Part shown: piece by piece, positions 9,423-16,298 of the stretch
Numbering within the stretch: position 1 is the first letter of the stretch
Layout of the letters: each line of letters begins with the position of its first letter
Assembly: GCA_020851375.1 (NCBI GenBank)
Contig: JADZCV010000044.1
Location: 62,001 to 126,000 of the forward strand
Reading direction: 5' to 3'
DNA length: 64,000 nt
DNA from: Nitrospirota bacterium
Lineage (GTDB): Bacteria > Nitrospirota > 9FT-COMBO-42-15 > HDB-SIOI813
The notes under the pieces: model-generated
What the model was told of the DNA's origin: nothing
What the model saw: only the letters and a program-made list of their open reading frames with translations
The model's database searches: none
Translations under genes and position numbers: made by a program

Positions 9423-9464
9423 GTCCGGTCTCCTGTTTTTACTGTGTCAACCTAATCTGATTTT

Positions 9465-9779
9465 TTAAGTCCTTAGTTTTTTCCTGAGTTTTTTCTCTAC
9501 ACTGTCTATTTTACTGTCAATCCTGCCAGTCTTTCCCTTCCTGTAATCTATCTTGATGGTGGTTGTGATACGGTCACAGTCCTTCCTCATCCGGTCAAGA
9601 CACCGTCTCACCACATCAAATACCTCATCCCACTCCCCTTCAATCACCGTCCCCATAGGATTCATCCTGTAGTCAAGGCCGCTCTTATCAATAATATCCA
9701 GAGACCTTGCCACATATTTGCTCACACTCTCCCCCCTGGCAAGCGGGGTCATACTGAATTCAATCAAGATTACCGGCAT
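9465..9779 (-). CDS. MTH1187/YkoF-fold thiamine-binding-type protein
   Basis: Small cytoplasmic protein (104 residues) of the MTH1187/YqgV family, ferredoxin-like alpha-beta proteins some of which bind thiamine or its precursors. The signature includes the VILIEFSMTP start, the SVSKYVARSLDII helix and the YRMNPMGTVIEGEWDEVF stretch. The frame extends to 9845, but ATG 9779 has a near-perfect AGGAGGTG site four bases away and is clearly the start. Its role here is unknown. Confidence 0.85.
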   Translation of the reverse strand: MPVILIEFSMTPLARGESVSKYVARSLDIIDKSGLDYRMNPMGTVIEGEWDEVFDVVRRCLDRMRKDCDRITTTIKIDYRKGKTGRIDSKIDSVEKKLRKKLRT

Positions 9780-9844
9780 GGCGCACCTCCTGAATTTTGT
9801 TACATTGACACCATATACTTTATCATTGCATCCCGAAAGGGTCA

Positions 9845-10432
9845 CTAAAGCAGATACTTCACTGCAAGGAACCCTGCAATAAGCAGCGCAAAAAAAGCAA
9901 GAGCGAGCCAGTCGAAGTATTTGTCTATCTTCTCCTTCATGACAGGACCAAAGTAATAGAGGAGTCCGGCAACCATGAAAAAGCGGGAGGAACGGCCTAT
10001 GACAGACGCAATAACCAGTGTCAGAAAACTAATTTTTGTAACACCTGCCGCTATGGTAATTACCTTGTAAGGGATCGGGGTAAAAGCCGCTGTAAGGATT
10101 GTAAGGAAGGCATTGTCATTGTACGCCTGGACTACCTTGTCAAAGACCGTCTGACTGAATATATGGCCGATGAATATCGTATCCACCATTTCCCATATTC
10201 CCCAGCCTATTGCATAGCCTGCCATACCCCCAAGCACAGAACCCGCTGAGCAGACAATGGCATACCACATGGCGCGGGCCGGAACAGCAATAACCATTGC
10301 TATGAGCAGTACATCCGGCGGTACAGGGAAGAAGGAAGATTCTGCAAATGCTATCAGAAAGAGGGCAGCAACTGCATGCGGCGTTGCTGACCAGTGAATA
10401 ACCCATTTGTAGAGTCGGCGTATCAGTTTCAT
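9845..10432 (-). CDS. VTT/YqaA-family integral membrane protein
   Basis: Membrane protein of 195 residues from the DedA/VTT (SNARE-associated Golgi protein) superfamily, YqaA branch. Visible features are the FAESSFFPVPPDVLL amphipathic re-entrant segment near residue 30, the GSVLGGMAGYAIGWGIW helix, the FTPIPYKVITIAAG segment and GRSSRF. Such proteins are linked to membrane homeostasis and lipid scrambling; the actual function is not established. Its start codon overlaps the -35 region of the divergent gene at 10469. Confidence 0.85.
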   Translation of the reverse strand: MKLIRRLYKWVIHWSATPHAVAALFLIAFAESSFFPVPPDVLLIAMVIAVPARAMWYAIVCSAGSVLGGMAGYAIGWGIWEMVDTIFIGHIFSQTVFDKVVQAYNDNAFLTILTAAFTPIPYKVITIAAGVTKISFLTLVIASVIGRSSRFFMVAGLLYYFGPVMKEKIDKYFDWLALAFFALLIAGFLAVKYLL

Positions 10433-10462
10433 TTGAATTGCCCTGTATTTCTCCTATATAAT
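10433..10462 (+). promoter_or_regulatory. Predicted promoter for the membrane protein gene at 10469
   Basis: TTGAAT (10433-10438), an 18-base spacer and a perfect TATAAT (10457-10462). The -10 ends six bases before the ATG at 10469 and no ribosome site is present, so the message would be leaderless. Confidence 0.6.
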
Positions 10463-10468
10463 CATTTC

Positions 10469-10990
10469 ATGAAAAAACATATTATACACCCTTTATGGGT
10501 ACTTGTAATCCTTGCATCCGCTGCCATTGCCGGTGAAATAACAGTGCGGGTACTTGCCTTTCCCGGCGGCTTTCATATACTTGCTGATATCCTGCTCCTT
10601 GTCTGGGGAATCATGATGTTGTTTGGCGGCATATTCTCCATCCTGAGTTATTTTTTTGAAACGAAATGGAAGGCCTTTAATGGTCTCATATGGACTTACA
10701 AAAATATAATGCCGATAGGCGGTAAAGTCAATGCAATAGTAATCGGAATTATCGCTATTGCGATTGGAATTGTCTCAATACTCAAGGCCTTTTCATCGGG
10801 CTATTTAATTTCGGCCTTTTTCCTCTCTGCTATAAGCCGCGACAGCCTGTCAATCTCGTCCGGGCTTGTCCTATACAGTATATCCACAAAGGAAGAAGCG
10901 GCTGAGCCTGCGGATATGTCAAGGATACCCTGTAACACCTCTTCCGAGACCTGCCTTACAAATTCCTCTCTGGAAATGGAAGGGGCATAG
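10469..10990 (+). CDS. Hypothetical multi-pass membrane protein
   Basis: I do not recognise this family. About 173 residues. The first 115 or so contain three or four hydrophobic helices: PLWVLVILASAAIA, ILADILLLVWGIMMLFGGIF, NAIVIGIIAIAIGIVSI and GYLISAFFLSAI. The last roughly 60 residues are polar and lie antisense to the 3' end of the blaI-type gene (190-base overlap). That tail looks accidental, as if the original stop had been lost. A TATAAT box directly in front supports expression. The membrane part fills an otherwise empty 370-base gap. Confidence 0.6.
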   Translation: MKKHIIHPLWVLVILASAAIAGEITVRVLAFPGGFHILADILLLVWGIMMLFGGIFSILSYFFETKWKAFNGLIWTYKNIMPIGGKVNAIVIGIIAIAIGIVSILKAFSSGYLISAFFLSAISRDSLSISSGLVLYSISTKEEAAEPADMSRIPCNTSSETCLTNSSLEMEGA

Positions 10991-11229
10991 ATAAATACCC
11001 CTCCCCTCTTTTTCCTCTTAATGAGTCCTTTCTTTAACAACCTGTCCATAACAGTTAGTACGGTGGTAAAGGCAAGCACCCTTTGCTTTTCAATCTCTTC
11101 CAGTACCTCACGCCCTGTTATCTCTTCCCTGTTCCATAACACATCCATAACCTGCTTTTCGAGATCACCCAGTACGCGGCCAAGACCCGCTTTGTGCGGC
11201 TTAAACGAGGATGTAAGGCGTTTAATCAT
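10801..11229 (-). CDS. BlaI/MecI/CopY-family transcriptional repressor
   Basis: DNA-binding winged-helix repressor, 142 residues. The N-terminal domain has LGDLEKQVMDVLW, the TTVLTVMDRLLKKGLIKRKK recognition region and a GVFIYAP wing; the C-terminal helices form the dimerisation domain. Family members control beta-lactamase or copper genes and are often inactivated by a BlaR1-type M56 protease. No such partner or beta-lactamase gene lies in the window. A palindrome over its own -35 suggests autoregulation. No ribosome site precedes the ATG. Confidence 0.85.
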   Translation of the reverse strand: MIKRLTSSFKPHKAGLGRVLGDLEKQVMDVLWNREEITGREVLEEIEKQRVLAFTTVLTVMDRLLKKGLIKRKKRGGVFIYAPSISREEFVRQVSEEVLQGILDISAGSAASSFVDILYRTSPDEIDRLSRLIAERKKAEIK

Positions 11230-11236
11230 AAACTAT

Positions 11237-11272
11237 CTTTTACCATTATTTTCATTCTACGTCAAGTAGAAT
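11237..11272 (-). promoter_or_regulatory. blaI promoter with palindromic operator over the -35
   Basis: Minus-strand -35 TTGACG (11260-11265), a 17-base spacer and TAAAAG (11237-11242). An inverted repeat ATTCTAC / GTAGAAT with a five-base centre (11254-11272) covers the -35. The TAC...GTA core resembles BlaI/CopY sites (TACA-N2-TGTA) but its centre is one base longer. Regulation is inferred. Confidence 0.5.
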
Positions 11273-11624
11273 GCATGACTTCCGGCATTATCAGGGCCTT
11301 GTCCTTACACACGCTGATGCATGGGAAGTCAGAACACATTTTGCAGGGAGTAATCTCAGGGATTATTATTGGAGTGCCAATACCATATTCCACATCAGAA
11401 TCTATACCTCTTACGGCATAATGGGGACATACCCTTATGCACTCATTGCATCTCGTGCAGCGGGAGAGGAATAACTCCTCCTCAACTGCTCCGGGCGGTC
11501 TTTGATACTTCCTCTTCCTGGCAGGCCTGTTTTCTGCGTCAATGGCAAACTCTGCAAATCTTTTCGTGAGCTCGGCAAATGCAGTCCGGAAAAAACCGCG
11601 CCTGCCTGTCATTTCTTCATCCAA
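11262..11624 (-). CDS. Polyferredoxin-type 4Fe-4S protein of the Moco operon
   Basis: Ferredoxin of about 120 residues. It carries the 4Fe-4S motif CTRCNECIRVCPHYAV and a second cysteine group CKMCSDFPCISVC, resembling NapF/MauM-type accessory ferredoxins that help mature or feed molybdoenzymes. The N terminus GRRGFFR recalls a twin-arginine motif but no hydrophobic signal follows, so export is not supported. A TTG at 11624 has a GGAGGG site at correct spacing; ATG at 11612 is the alternative. It lies 31 bases after moeA, as the last gene of the operon. Confidence 0.75.
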   Translation of the reverse strand: MDEEMTGRRGFFRTAFAELTKRFAEFAIDAENRPARKRKYQRPPGAVEEELFLSRCTRCNECIRVCPHYAVRGIDSDVEYGIGTPIIIPEITPCKMCSDFPCISVCKDKALIMPEVMHST

Positions 11625-11655
11625 TAATACCCTCCCCCTGCCGCTGCCCTGCAAA

Positions 11656-12879
11656 CTAAGAGTGATCAACCGGTCCCACGAACAACTGCACCCTGACAGA
11701 CTCGCCCTGCAGTACCTTCTCCTTGTCAGGAGGCAGTACAATGAAACTGTTTGCCTGAGACATGGATATCAGAATTCCGCTGCCCTGGTCTCCGGTGGAT
11801 CTGACATAATATTTGCCGTCCGTATAACGGGTTACAGCCCTTACATAGTTGGTGCGTCCTGCACGGCTGCGGAACTCTCCCTCGCAAACAGCATCAACAA
11901 CCGGCCTTGACAAAGACCTGTGACCGCTCATCTTCAGTATGGCCGGTCGTGCAAACACCTCAAATGTCACCATAGTAGATACCGGATTGCCAGGAAGGCC
12001 GAATATCGGTTTGTCACCTACAAGACCAAAGGCAATAGGATGGCCCGGCCTGATGCCTACAGTCCAGAATTTCATATCAATGCCGTATTCCTTTAAGATA
12101 TCCTTTACAAAATCATACATCCCTACAGACACTCCGCCTGAGACAAGGAGCATATCTCCTCCAAGACCCTCGCCTATCTTCTCTCTGAGACTTTCCTTAT
12201 TGTCACGGGCAATGCCAAGCAGATGCGGAACACCGCCTGCCTCAATCACCTGAGCAGCTACAGTATAGCCATTACTGTTAGGGATCCTGTTCTCTGTTAT
12301 ATCCTCGTCAAGGTCAGCGAGCTCATCACCTGTGGCAAGAACCATGACCCTGGGCCTTCTGTAAACTGATACAACAGGCTTGCCGACCATTGCCAATACC
12401 CCAATGTGTGCTGCGTTGAGGATACTCCCCCTGCTCAGGACTACATCACCCTTTTTAATATTCTCACCCTTGTGCCTTACATTCTCTCCCATGTACCCTG
12501 CATGGAAGATATTAACGACGTCACCATCTCCCTTTGTATCCTCGACACGCACTACAGTATCAGAGCCGTCAGGCACAGGCGCTCCTGTCATAATCCGTAT
12601 CGCCTCTCCCTTTTTTACAGGCTTGTCAGGCATGATACCGGCACGGACATCACCGACAATGCGGAGCCGTACTGCATCCTCTTTTGACGCATTTTTAATA
12701 TCATCCCAGCGAACCGCAAAACCGTCCATGGCCGAATTATCCCACGGCGGATGGAACAGGCCGCTTGTCACGTCTTCAGCAAGCACCCTGCCATGCGCAT
12801 CCTGAATTGAAATCCTCTCCGTACCAAGCACCTTTGTGCTTTCCAAAACAGTTTTCAAAGCCTCCTCTACTGAACGCAT
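11656..12879 (-). CDS. moeA: Molybdopterin molybdenumtransferase MoeA
   Basis: Inserts molybdate into adenylylated molybdopterin in the last step of basic Moco synthesis. It has 407 residues with all MoeA domains. DNSAMDGFAVR lies near residue 47 and a beta-domain carries IMTGAPVPDG. The MPT-binding core has LLVSGGVSVGMYDF and FGLPGNPVS, and a C-terminal beta-barrel follows. It lies four bases after mobA and belongs to the tat-modE-mob operon. Confidence 0.95.
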   Translation of the reverse strand: MRSVEEALKTVLESTKVLGTERISIQDAHGRVLAEDVTSGLFHPPWDNSAMDGFAVRWDDIKNASKEDAVRLRIVGDVRAGIMPDKPVKKGEAIRIMTGAPVPDGSDTVVRVEDTKGDGDVVNIFHAGYMGENVRHKGENIKKGDVVLSRGSILNAAHIGVLAMVGKPVVSVYRRPRVMVLATGDELADLDEDITENRIPNSNGYTVAAQVIEAGGVPHLLGIARDNKESLREKIGEGLGGDMLLVSGGVSVGMYDFVKDILKEYGIDMKFWTVGIRPGHPIAFGLVGDKPIFGLPGNPVSTMVTFEVFARPAILKMSGHRSLSRPVVDAVCEGEFRSRAGRTNYVRAVTRYTDGKYYVRSTGDQGSGILISMSQANSFIVLPPDKEKVLQGESVRVQLFVGPVDHS

Positions 12880-12883
12880 GTTA

Positions 12884-13483
12884 TTATTCCTCCTTTTTAC
12901 CTGAAATCCGGTCAGCCAGTGCCCAGTCCTCCTGGGTATTCATATTAAAAAGAGAAATGACACCGGAATCGCCCTCTTTCATCTGCGCTGCCTGCACTTT
13001 CTTCACGCTTAATCCCTCCACCTCATTAATAAATTTAGTTACATTATAATGCCCGTTATCAAGCCATTCACGAATATACGGAGAGCACCTCCTGCTGTAT
13101 GCTGCGTGAAGCGGATGAAGCCTTCCGCCTTCCTCCGGGACAACTATATCATAACGTACAGGCTCGTCTAAGACAACTCTGACCGCTGAAGCCATGATAA
13201 AAGGCAGGTCGCAGGAGGCGACGAATATCCTGTCAGATTTGGCATAAGACAGCCCTGTATATATGCCCCCGAGAGGGCCGCAATCCGGTATTATGTCAGC
13301 CACTTCCCTGTACCCTGACCCAGCGTGCCGTCCTGTCGTATTAGTGACTACAAGTATCTCGTCAAACATAGTCCCGAAGATGTCAAGGATCCTCCTGATC
13401 ACCTGCACGCCGCCTACGGATAGAAGCGCCTTATCCTGTCCCATGCGGCTGCTCCTGCCGCCTGTCAGGATTACACCGGTCAT
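12884..13483 (-). CDS. mobA: Molybdenum cofactor guanylyltransferase MobA
   Basis: Transfers GMP to molybdopterin to make the guanine dinucleotide form used by DMSO-reductase-family enzymes (nitrate reductase, formate dehydrogenase). The protein has 199 residues with the nucleotidyltransferase signature GVILTGGRSSRMGQDKALL and conserved CDLPF. It overlaps mogA by four bases. Its presence implies that the host uses bis-MGD enzymes, many of which are Tat-exported, matching the tat genes at the head of the operon. Confidence 0.93.
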   Translation of the reverse strand: MTGVILTGGRSSRMGQDKALLSVGGVQVIRRILDIFGTMFDEILVVTNTTGRHAGSGYREVADIIPDCGPLGGIYTGLSYAKSDRIFVASCDLPFIMASAVRVVLDEPVRYDIVVPEEGGRLHPLHAAYSRRCSPYIREWLDNGHYNVTKFINEVEGLSVKKVQAAQMKEGDSGVISLFNMNTQEDWALADRISGKKEE

Positions 13484-13977
13484 TTTACAGGCTTTCCGCA
13501 GTCCGACTCATCTCCGTGCAACTTTTCAACAACATGCGGGATCGTAGTCAGTATTACCCCGAGACTCTCTGCGACCCCTTTAGGACTGCCCGGCAGATTG
13601 ACAATCATCGTGCTTCCCCTTGTCCCTACAAGTCCGCGGGAGATTGCCGCCCTCAGGGTCTTTTTACACCCTTCCGCCCTCATCAGTTCCGCCAACCCGG
13701 GAATCTCTTTTTCCATTACATTTTTTGTAGCTTCCGGTGTAATATCCCTTGGGCTTACCCCTGTCCCCCCGGTCGTCACAATTAGGTCCGCCTTAAGCTT
13801 GTCTGCAAAATAGCGTAACTTGTCTTCGATAATGTCCTGCTCATCAGGAATAATGTCATGCACTATAACATCGCCGTCAATATCCTTTACCATCTGGCAG
13901 ATCAATTTCCCGCTCTCATCAATTCGCTCCCCCCTTGAACCCTTGTCACTCATCGTTAATACTGCAACCTTTATCAT
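13480..13977 (-). CDS. mogA: Molybdopterin adenylyltransferase (MogA/MoaB family)
   Basis: Adenylylates molybdopterin before metal insertion by MoeA. The protein has 165 residues with the MPT-binding motif TTGGTGVSPRD near the middle and NLPGSPKG towards the end. It overlaps both neighbours by four bases, so mobB, mogA and mobA are translationally coupled. MogA and MoaB cannot be told apart reliably from sequence alone; adjacency to moeA fits either. Confidence 0.9.
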   Translation of the reverse strand: MIKVAVLTMSDKGSRGERIDESGKLICQMVKDIDGDVIVHDIIPDEQDIIEDKLRYFADKLKADLIVTTGGTGVSPRDITPEATKNVMEKEIPGLAELMRAEGCKKTLRAAISRGLVGTRGSTMIVNLPGSPKGVAESLGVILTTIPHVVEKLHGDESDCGKPVK

Positions 13978-14498
13978 TTATATCCCTCCTTTTCCAGAAA
14001 AGCAGCTTCAATGAAATCCGTTATGCCTTCGGCGTCATTAATATCAAATACAGGGATGCCAGGGTCAGGCCTGCTGTCAGAAGCCACGGCTATGATTGAC
14101 GGATCGCTGAGACACCTTAAATCATGACCGCCATTCCTGTTCACTTCTATCTTGGGGTATGAATCTTTTTTAAAACCCTCGACGATCAGGATATCCGCCT
14201 TTTCTGCAAACCTGTTCAAAACATCCTCAATGGTTATCTCACTTCTGCTGTCTGACACAACGGAATATTGTGAAGGAGATGCAAGGACGACCGTCCTTGC
14301 CCCTGCGGCCTTATGGCGCCAGCTGTCCTTTCCTTCTGAATCCGCACTGAAATTCTTATGTGTATGCTTGACCGTCGCAATATCATATCCCCTTTTTGCG
14401 AGCAGTCTTATGACCTTTTCAATCAGCGTAGTCTTGCCGCTGTTGGAAGAACCTACAAAGCATACAACCGGCGTTGATGATTTTGTCTTTCCTGTCAT
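13974..14498 (-). CDS. mobB: Molybdopterin-guanine dinucleotide biosynthesis protein MobB
   Basis: GTP-binding accessory protein to MobA. It has 174 residues with a Walker A loop GSSNSGKTT near residue 17, the TVKHTHKNF segment and DILIVEGFKK, all typical of MobB. It is the first gene after a perfect palindrome and a TATAAT box that lie between it and modE, so it may have its own molybdate-responsive promoter as well as readthrough from tatA. Confidence 0.92.
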   Translation of the reverse strand: MTGKTKSSTPVVCFVGSSNSGKTTLIEKVIRLLAKRGYDIATVKHTHKNFSADSEGKDSWRHKAAGARTVVLASPSQYSVVSDSRSEITIEDVLNRFAEKADILIVEGFKKDSYPKIEVNRNGGHDLRCLSDPSIIAVASDSRPDPGIPVFDINDAEGITDFIEAAFLEKEGYK

Positions 14499-14511
14499 AG
14501 ACGAGCCATAT

Positions 14512-14543
14512 CGTTATGCTATTTAGCATAACGCAGGATTATA
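14512..14543 (-). promoter_or_regulatory. Probable ModE operator with internal -10 box before mobB
   Basis: A perfect inverted repeat with 10-base arms CGTTATGCTA and a two-base centre occupies 14512-14533. It overlaps the modE stop codon and ends 13 bases before the mobB ATG. On the minus strand a TATAAT (14538-14543) lies just upstream without a good -35. The CGnTAT...ATAnCG form resembles known ModE sites. Binding by the adjacent ModE-like protein is inferred. Confidence 0.6.
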
Positions 14544-14917
14544 AAAAAATTCCACTTCTTTTTTCTCAGAACACCTTCAAGGTACGACGTCATCTCCTCA
14601 TACCTGCTTAAAAACTCCTTTGCCTCCATAGAAAGCATTGTCCCGCCGCCATTGCAGCCGCCTGTCTGCGTAGATATCAATTTTACACCCAGACGTTCTT
14701 CCATTGCATGCAGATAACTCCATGCCCTTCTGTATGGTATCCCTGCCGCCCTCGCAGCCTGATTAATGGAACCATACTTGTCTATACCTTTTAAAAGCTG
14801 AAAGCGTCCCTCGCCAAAGAACGGCTTGCCCCCAATCTCAAGCCATAATTTTGCACGAACAGTTATAAGGTGGCCTGTCATACGGCTTATATTTTTATCA
14901 AGTCCTTTTTTCTTCAT
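14519..14917 (-). CDS. modE: ModE-type winged-helix regulator, DNA-binding domain only
   Basis: Molybdate-related transcription regulator. The 132 residues hold the LysR-like winged-helix domain of ModE: LWLEIGGKPFFGEGRFQLL, the helix-turn-helix INQAARAAGIPYRRAW and wing TQTGGCNGGGT. The C-terminal TOBE/Mop molybdate-binding domains of E. coli ModE are absent, so it must sense molybdate another way or act with a partner. It overlaps the tatB-like gene by 20 bases. Confidence 0.85.
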   Translation of the reverse strand: MKKKGLDKNISRMTGHLITVRAKLWLEIGGKPFFGEGRFQLLKGIDKYGSINQAARAAGIPYRRAWSYLHAMEERLGVKLISTQTGGCNGGGTMLSMEAKEFLSRYEEMTSYLEGVLRKKKWNFFIILRYAK

Positions 14918-15113
14918 CAGTCCTGCATTCTGATTCCTTATTCAGGTCCGCAACATCGCGCGTTATGCTCTCAGTAATATCAGCTTTGGCGCGCTGAAAG
15001 CTTCTGAATGCCCTGCCCAACTCTTTGCCAACCCTGGGCAATTCCCTGGGACCTATAACAAGAAAAGCTATCACGAGTATCAAAATAAGCTCAGATGTCC
15101 CGATGCCAAACAT
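14898..15113 (-). CDS. Sec-independent translocase component, TatA/TatB type
   Basis: Second Tat membrane component, 71 residues. A short N-terminal helix (SELILILVIAFLVI) is followed by the GPRELPRVGKELGRAF hinge and amphipathic helix and a charged tail. The GPxxLP hinge is closer to TatB than to classical TatA. It lies three bases after tatA. No tatC is present in the window. Confidence 0.85.
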   Translation of the reverse strand: MFGIGTSELILILVIAFLVIGPRELPRVGKELGRAFRSFQRAKADITESITRDVADLNKESECRTDEEKRT

Positions 15114-15116
15114 AAC

Positions 15117-15302
15117 TTACCTGGGATCCTTTTCGCCCTCTTTCTTCATCTCTTCCACTTTTGGCGCCTCTGCAAGTCCCTTTTTGAAACCATTGATAGC
15201 CTTGCCAAGGCCTTCGCCAACCTGGGGAAGTTTTCCCACACCGAAGATGATAAGGATAATAGCGAGGATAACGAGTAATTCTGAAAATCCAAGACCAAAC
15301 AT
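15117..15302 (-). CDS. tatA: Sec-independent translocase protein TatA
   Basis: Pore-forming component of the twin-arginine system, which exports folded cofactor-containing proteins. It has 61 residues: an N-terminal helix (LVILAIILIIFG), the FGVGKLPQVG hinge, an amphipathic helix with GKAINGFKKGL, and a charged tail. It is the first gene of the operon that continues into modE and the Moco genes. AAAGGAG precedes the ATG, and a strong promoter lies about 45 bases upstream. Confidence 0.93.
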   Translation of the reverse strand: MFGLGFSELLVILAIILIIFGVGKLPQVGEGLGKAINGFKKGLAEAPKVEEMKKEGEKDPR

Positions 15303-15346
15303 ATCAGTCTCCTTTATTTAATGCTAATTATGTAAAATATGTATGT

Positions 15347-15375
15347 ATTCTATACTTGTAAATACTGAGCGTCAA
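15347..15375 (-). promoter_or_regulatory. Predicted promoter of the tat-modE-Moco operon
   Basis: Minus strand: TTGACG (15370-15375), a 17-base spacer, TAGAAT (15347-15352). The leader before tatA is about 38 bases and has a ribosome site. Confidence 0.7.
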
Positions 15376-15424
15376 GAAATTTATCTGGAATTGAGACCAT
15401 AGGGACTGTAAGGGCAGGGCCGGT

Positions 15425-15457
15425 GGCAGCGACTATTTTTTTTAAATAGTCGCTGCC
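15425..15457. repeat. Palindromic repeat, GACAGCGACTATTT family, copy 1
   Basis: Perfect 14-base arms (GGCAGCGACTATTT and its complement, 15425-15438 and 15444-15457) around five T residues. It shares the CAGCGACTATTT core with the larger palindromes at 45741-45813 and 51335-51392. It lies between ytxH and the tatA promoter and could also act as a terminator hairpin. Confidence 0.8.
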
Positions 15458-15477
15458 CTCATTTTAACCAGGTACAT

Positions 15478-15828
15478 TCAGGCTGATCTCCTCTCTTCCT
15501 CAAGCTTTCGCCTCTCTTCATCATAGGCCTTCTTTGCCGCCTGAATAGCCGCCAGAATCTCACGCTTCTTGTCTTCGGCTAGCTGAGTGCCGCCGTGAAT
15601 GAGCTCTTCTGTCTTACTGCTGATCTGATGCATGAGATGAGACATCTTCTCTTCTATCGCATCCTTACCTTCCCTGACACGTTCTGCTCCACGGGCAGCG
15701 AGCCTCCTGATATCCTCCCTTGTTTCACGCCCTGCTTTTGGGGCGTACAACAGGGCGATACCGGCACCGATAAGACCTCCCACCAGTAAAAATACCAGGT
15801 TTTCACCCCTTCCATGTTCACAAGCCAT
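15478..15828 (-). CDS. YtxH-domain protein
   Basis: Small membrane-anchored protein of the YtxH (general-stress/gas-vesicle-like) family, about 116 residues. An N-terminal helix LVFLLVGGLIGAGIALLYAPKAG is followed by a long charged coiled coil rich in Glu, Lys and Arg. ATG 15828 follows a GGGGGTG site and overlaps the end of the DUF948 gene. This pairing with DUF948 is common and points to an envelope-associated role, but the function is unknown. Confidence 0.8.
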   Translation of the reverse strand: MACEHGRGENLVFLLVGGLIGAGIALLYAPKAGRETREDIRRLAARGAERVREGKDAIEEKMSHLMHQISSKTEELIHGGTQLAEDKKREILAAIQAAKKAYDEERRKLEEERRSA

Positions 15829-16171
15829 GATCATCACCCCCATTTCTTTTAAAAAACGCCTTTGTACCTGCCCTGATAGCCTTCAGAATGATACCCAGGG
15901 TCTGAACAGGCCCTAATAAAATCTCTATTGCGTCGTTGACCCTCCTTGTCCCGTCTTTTGCAGTTTCAACAACCCCCTTTACATCGTTTAGAATATCCTT
16001 TACCTCATACAGGATCGGTCTTATGTCGGTCTCCATGCGTAACAGGAACTCCTCCCATCGCCTTATGGACTCTTCTACCCGTATACTGAGGGTATACACG
16101 CGGACCGTAATCACTACAATACATACTGCGATTACCCCTACAGATATCTCAATAATCATAAATGATTTCAC
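15818..16171 (-). CDS. DUF948-domain protein
   Basis: Protein of 117 residues with one N-terminal membrane helix (about residues 5-25, IEISVGVIAVCIVVITVRVY), then an amphipathic helical region with DVKGVVETAKDG typical of DUF948. Members occur with YtxH proteins in stress operons; biochemical function is unknown. Its promoter contains a 20-base palindrome between the -35 and -10, suggesting tight repressor control. Confidence 0.75.
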   Translation of the reverse strand: MKSFMIIEISVGVIAVCIVVITVRVYTLSIRVEESIRRWEEFLLRMETDIRPILYEVKDILNDVKGVVETAKDGTRRVNDAIEILLGPVQTLGIILKAIRAGTKAFFKRNGGDDHGL

Positions 16172-16188
16172 TCATCCCTATAGTCTAT

Positions 16189-16217
16189 AACTTACCCTCA
16201 TGATAGGGTAAAGTCAA
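16189..16217 (-). promoter_or_regulatory. Promoter of the DUF948-ytxH pair with operator in the spacer
   Basis: Minus strand: TTGACT (16212-16217), a 17-base spacer, TAAGTT (16189-16194). An inverted repeat TTACCCT / AGGGTAA with a six-base centre (16192-16211) fills the spacer exactly, the classical position for a repressor site. The regulator is not identifiable. Confidence 0.5.
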
Positions 16218-16298
16218 TCAGAATAATCCTGTTTGATCATGATTTTTCCTCGTCAACCATTTTTTGTGATAAATTACTAAAAATAAGGAGACAGGGGC

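Noticed and set aside
9423-9464. TTGACA just upstream of the TolC-type gene
   Set aside because: A -35 here would place the -10 on the ribosome site and start codon with no matching hexamer.
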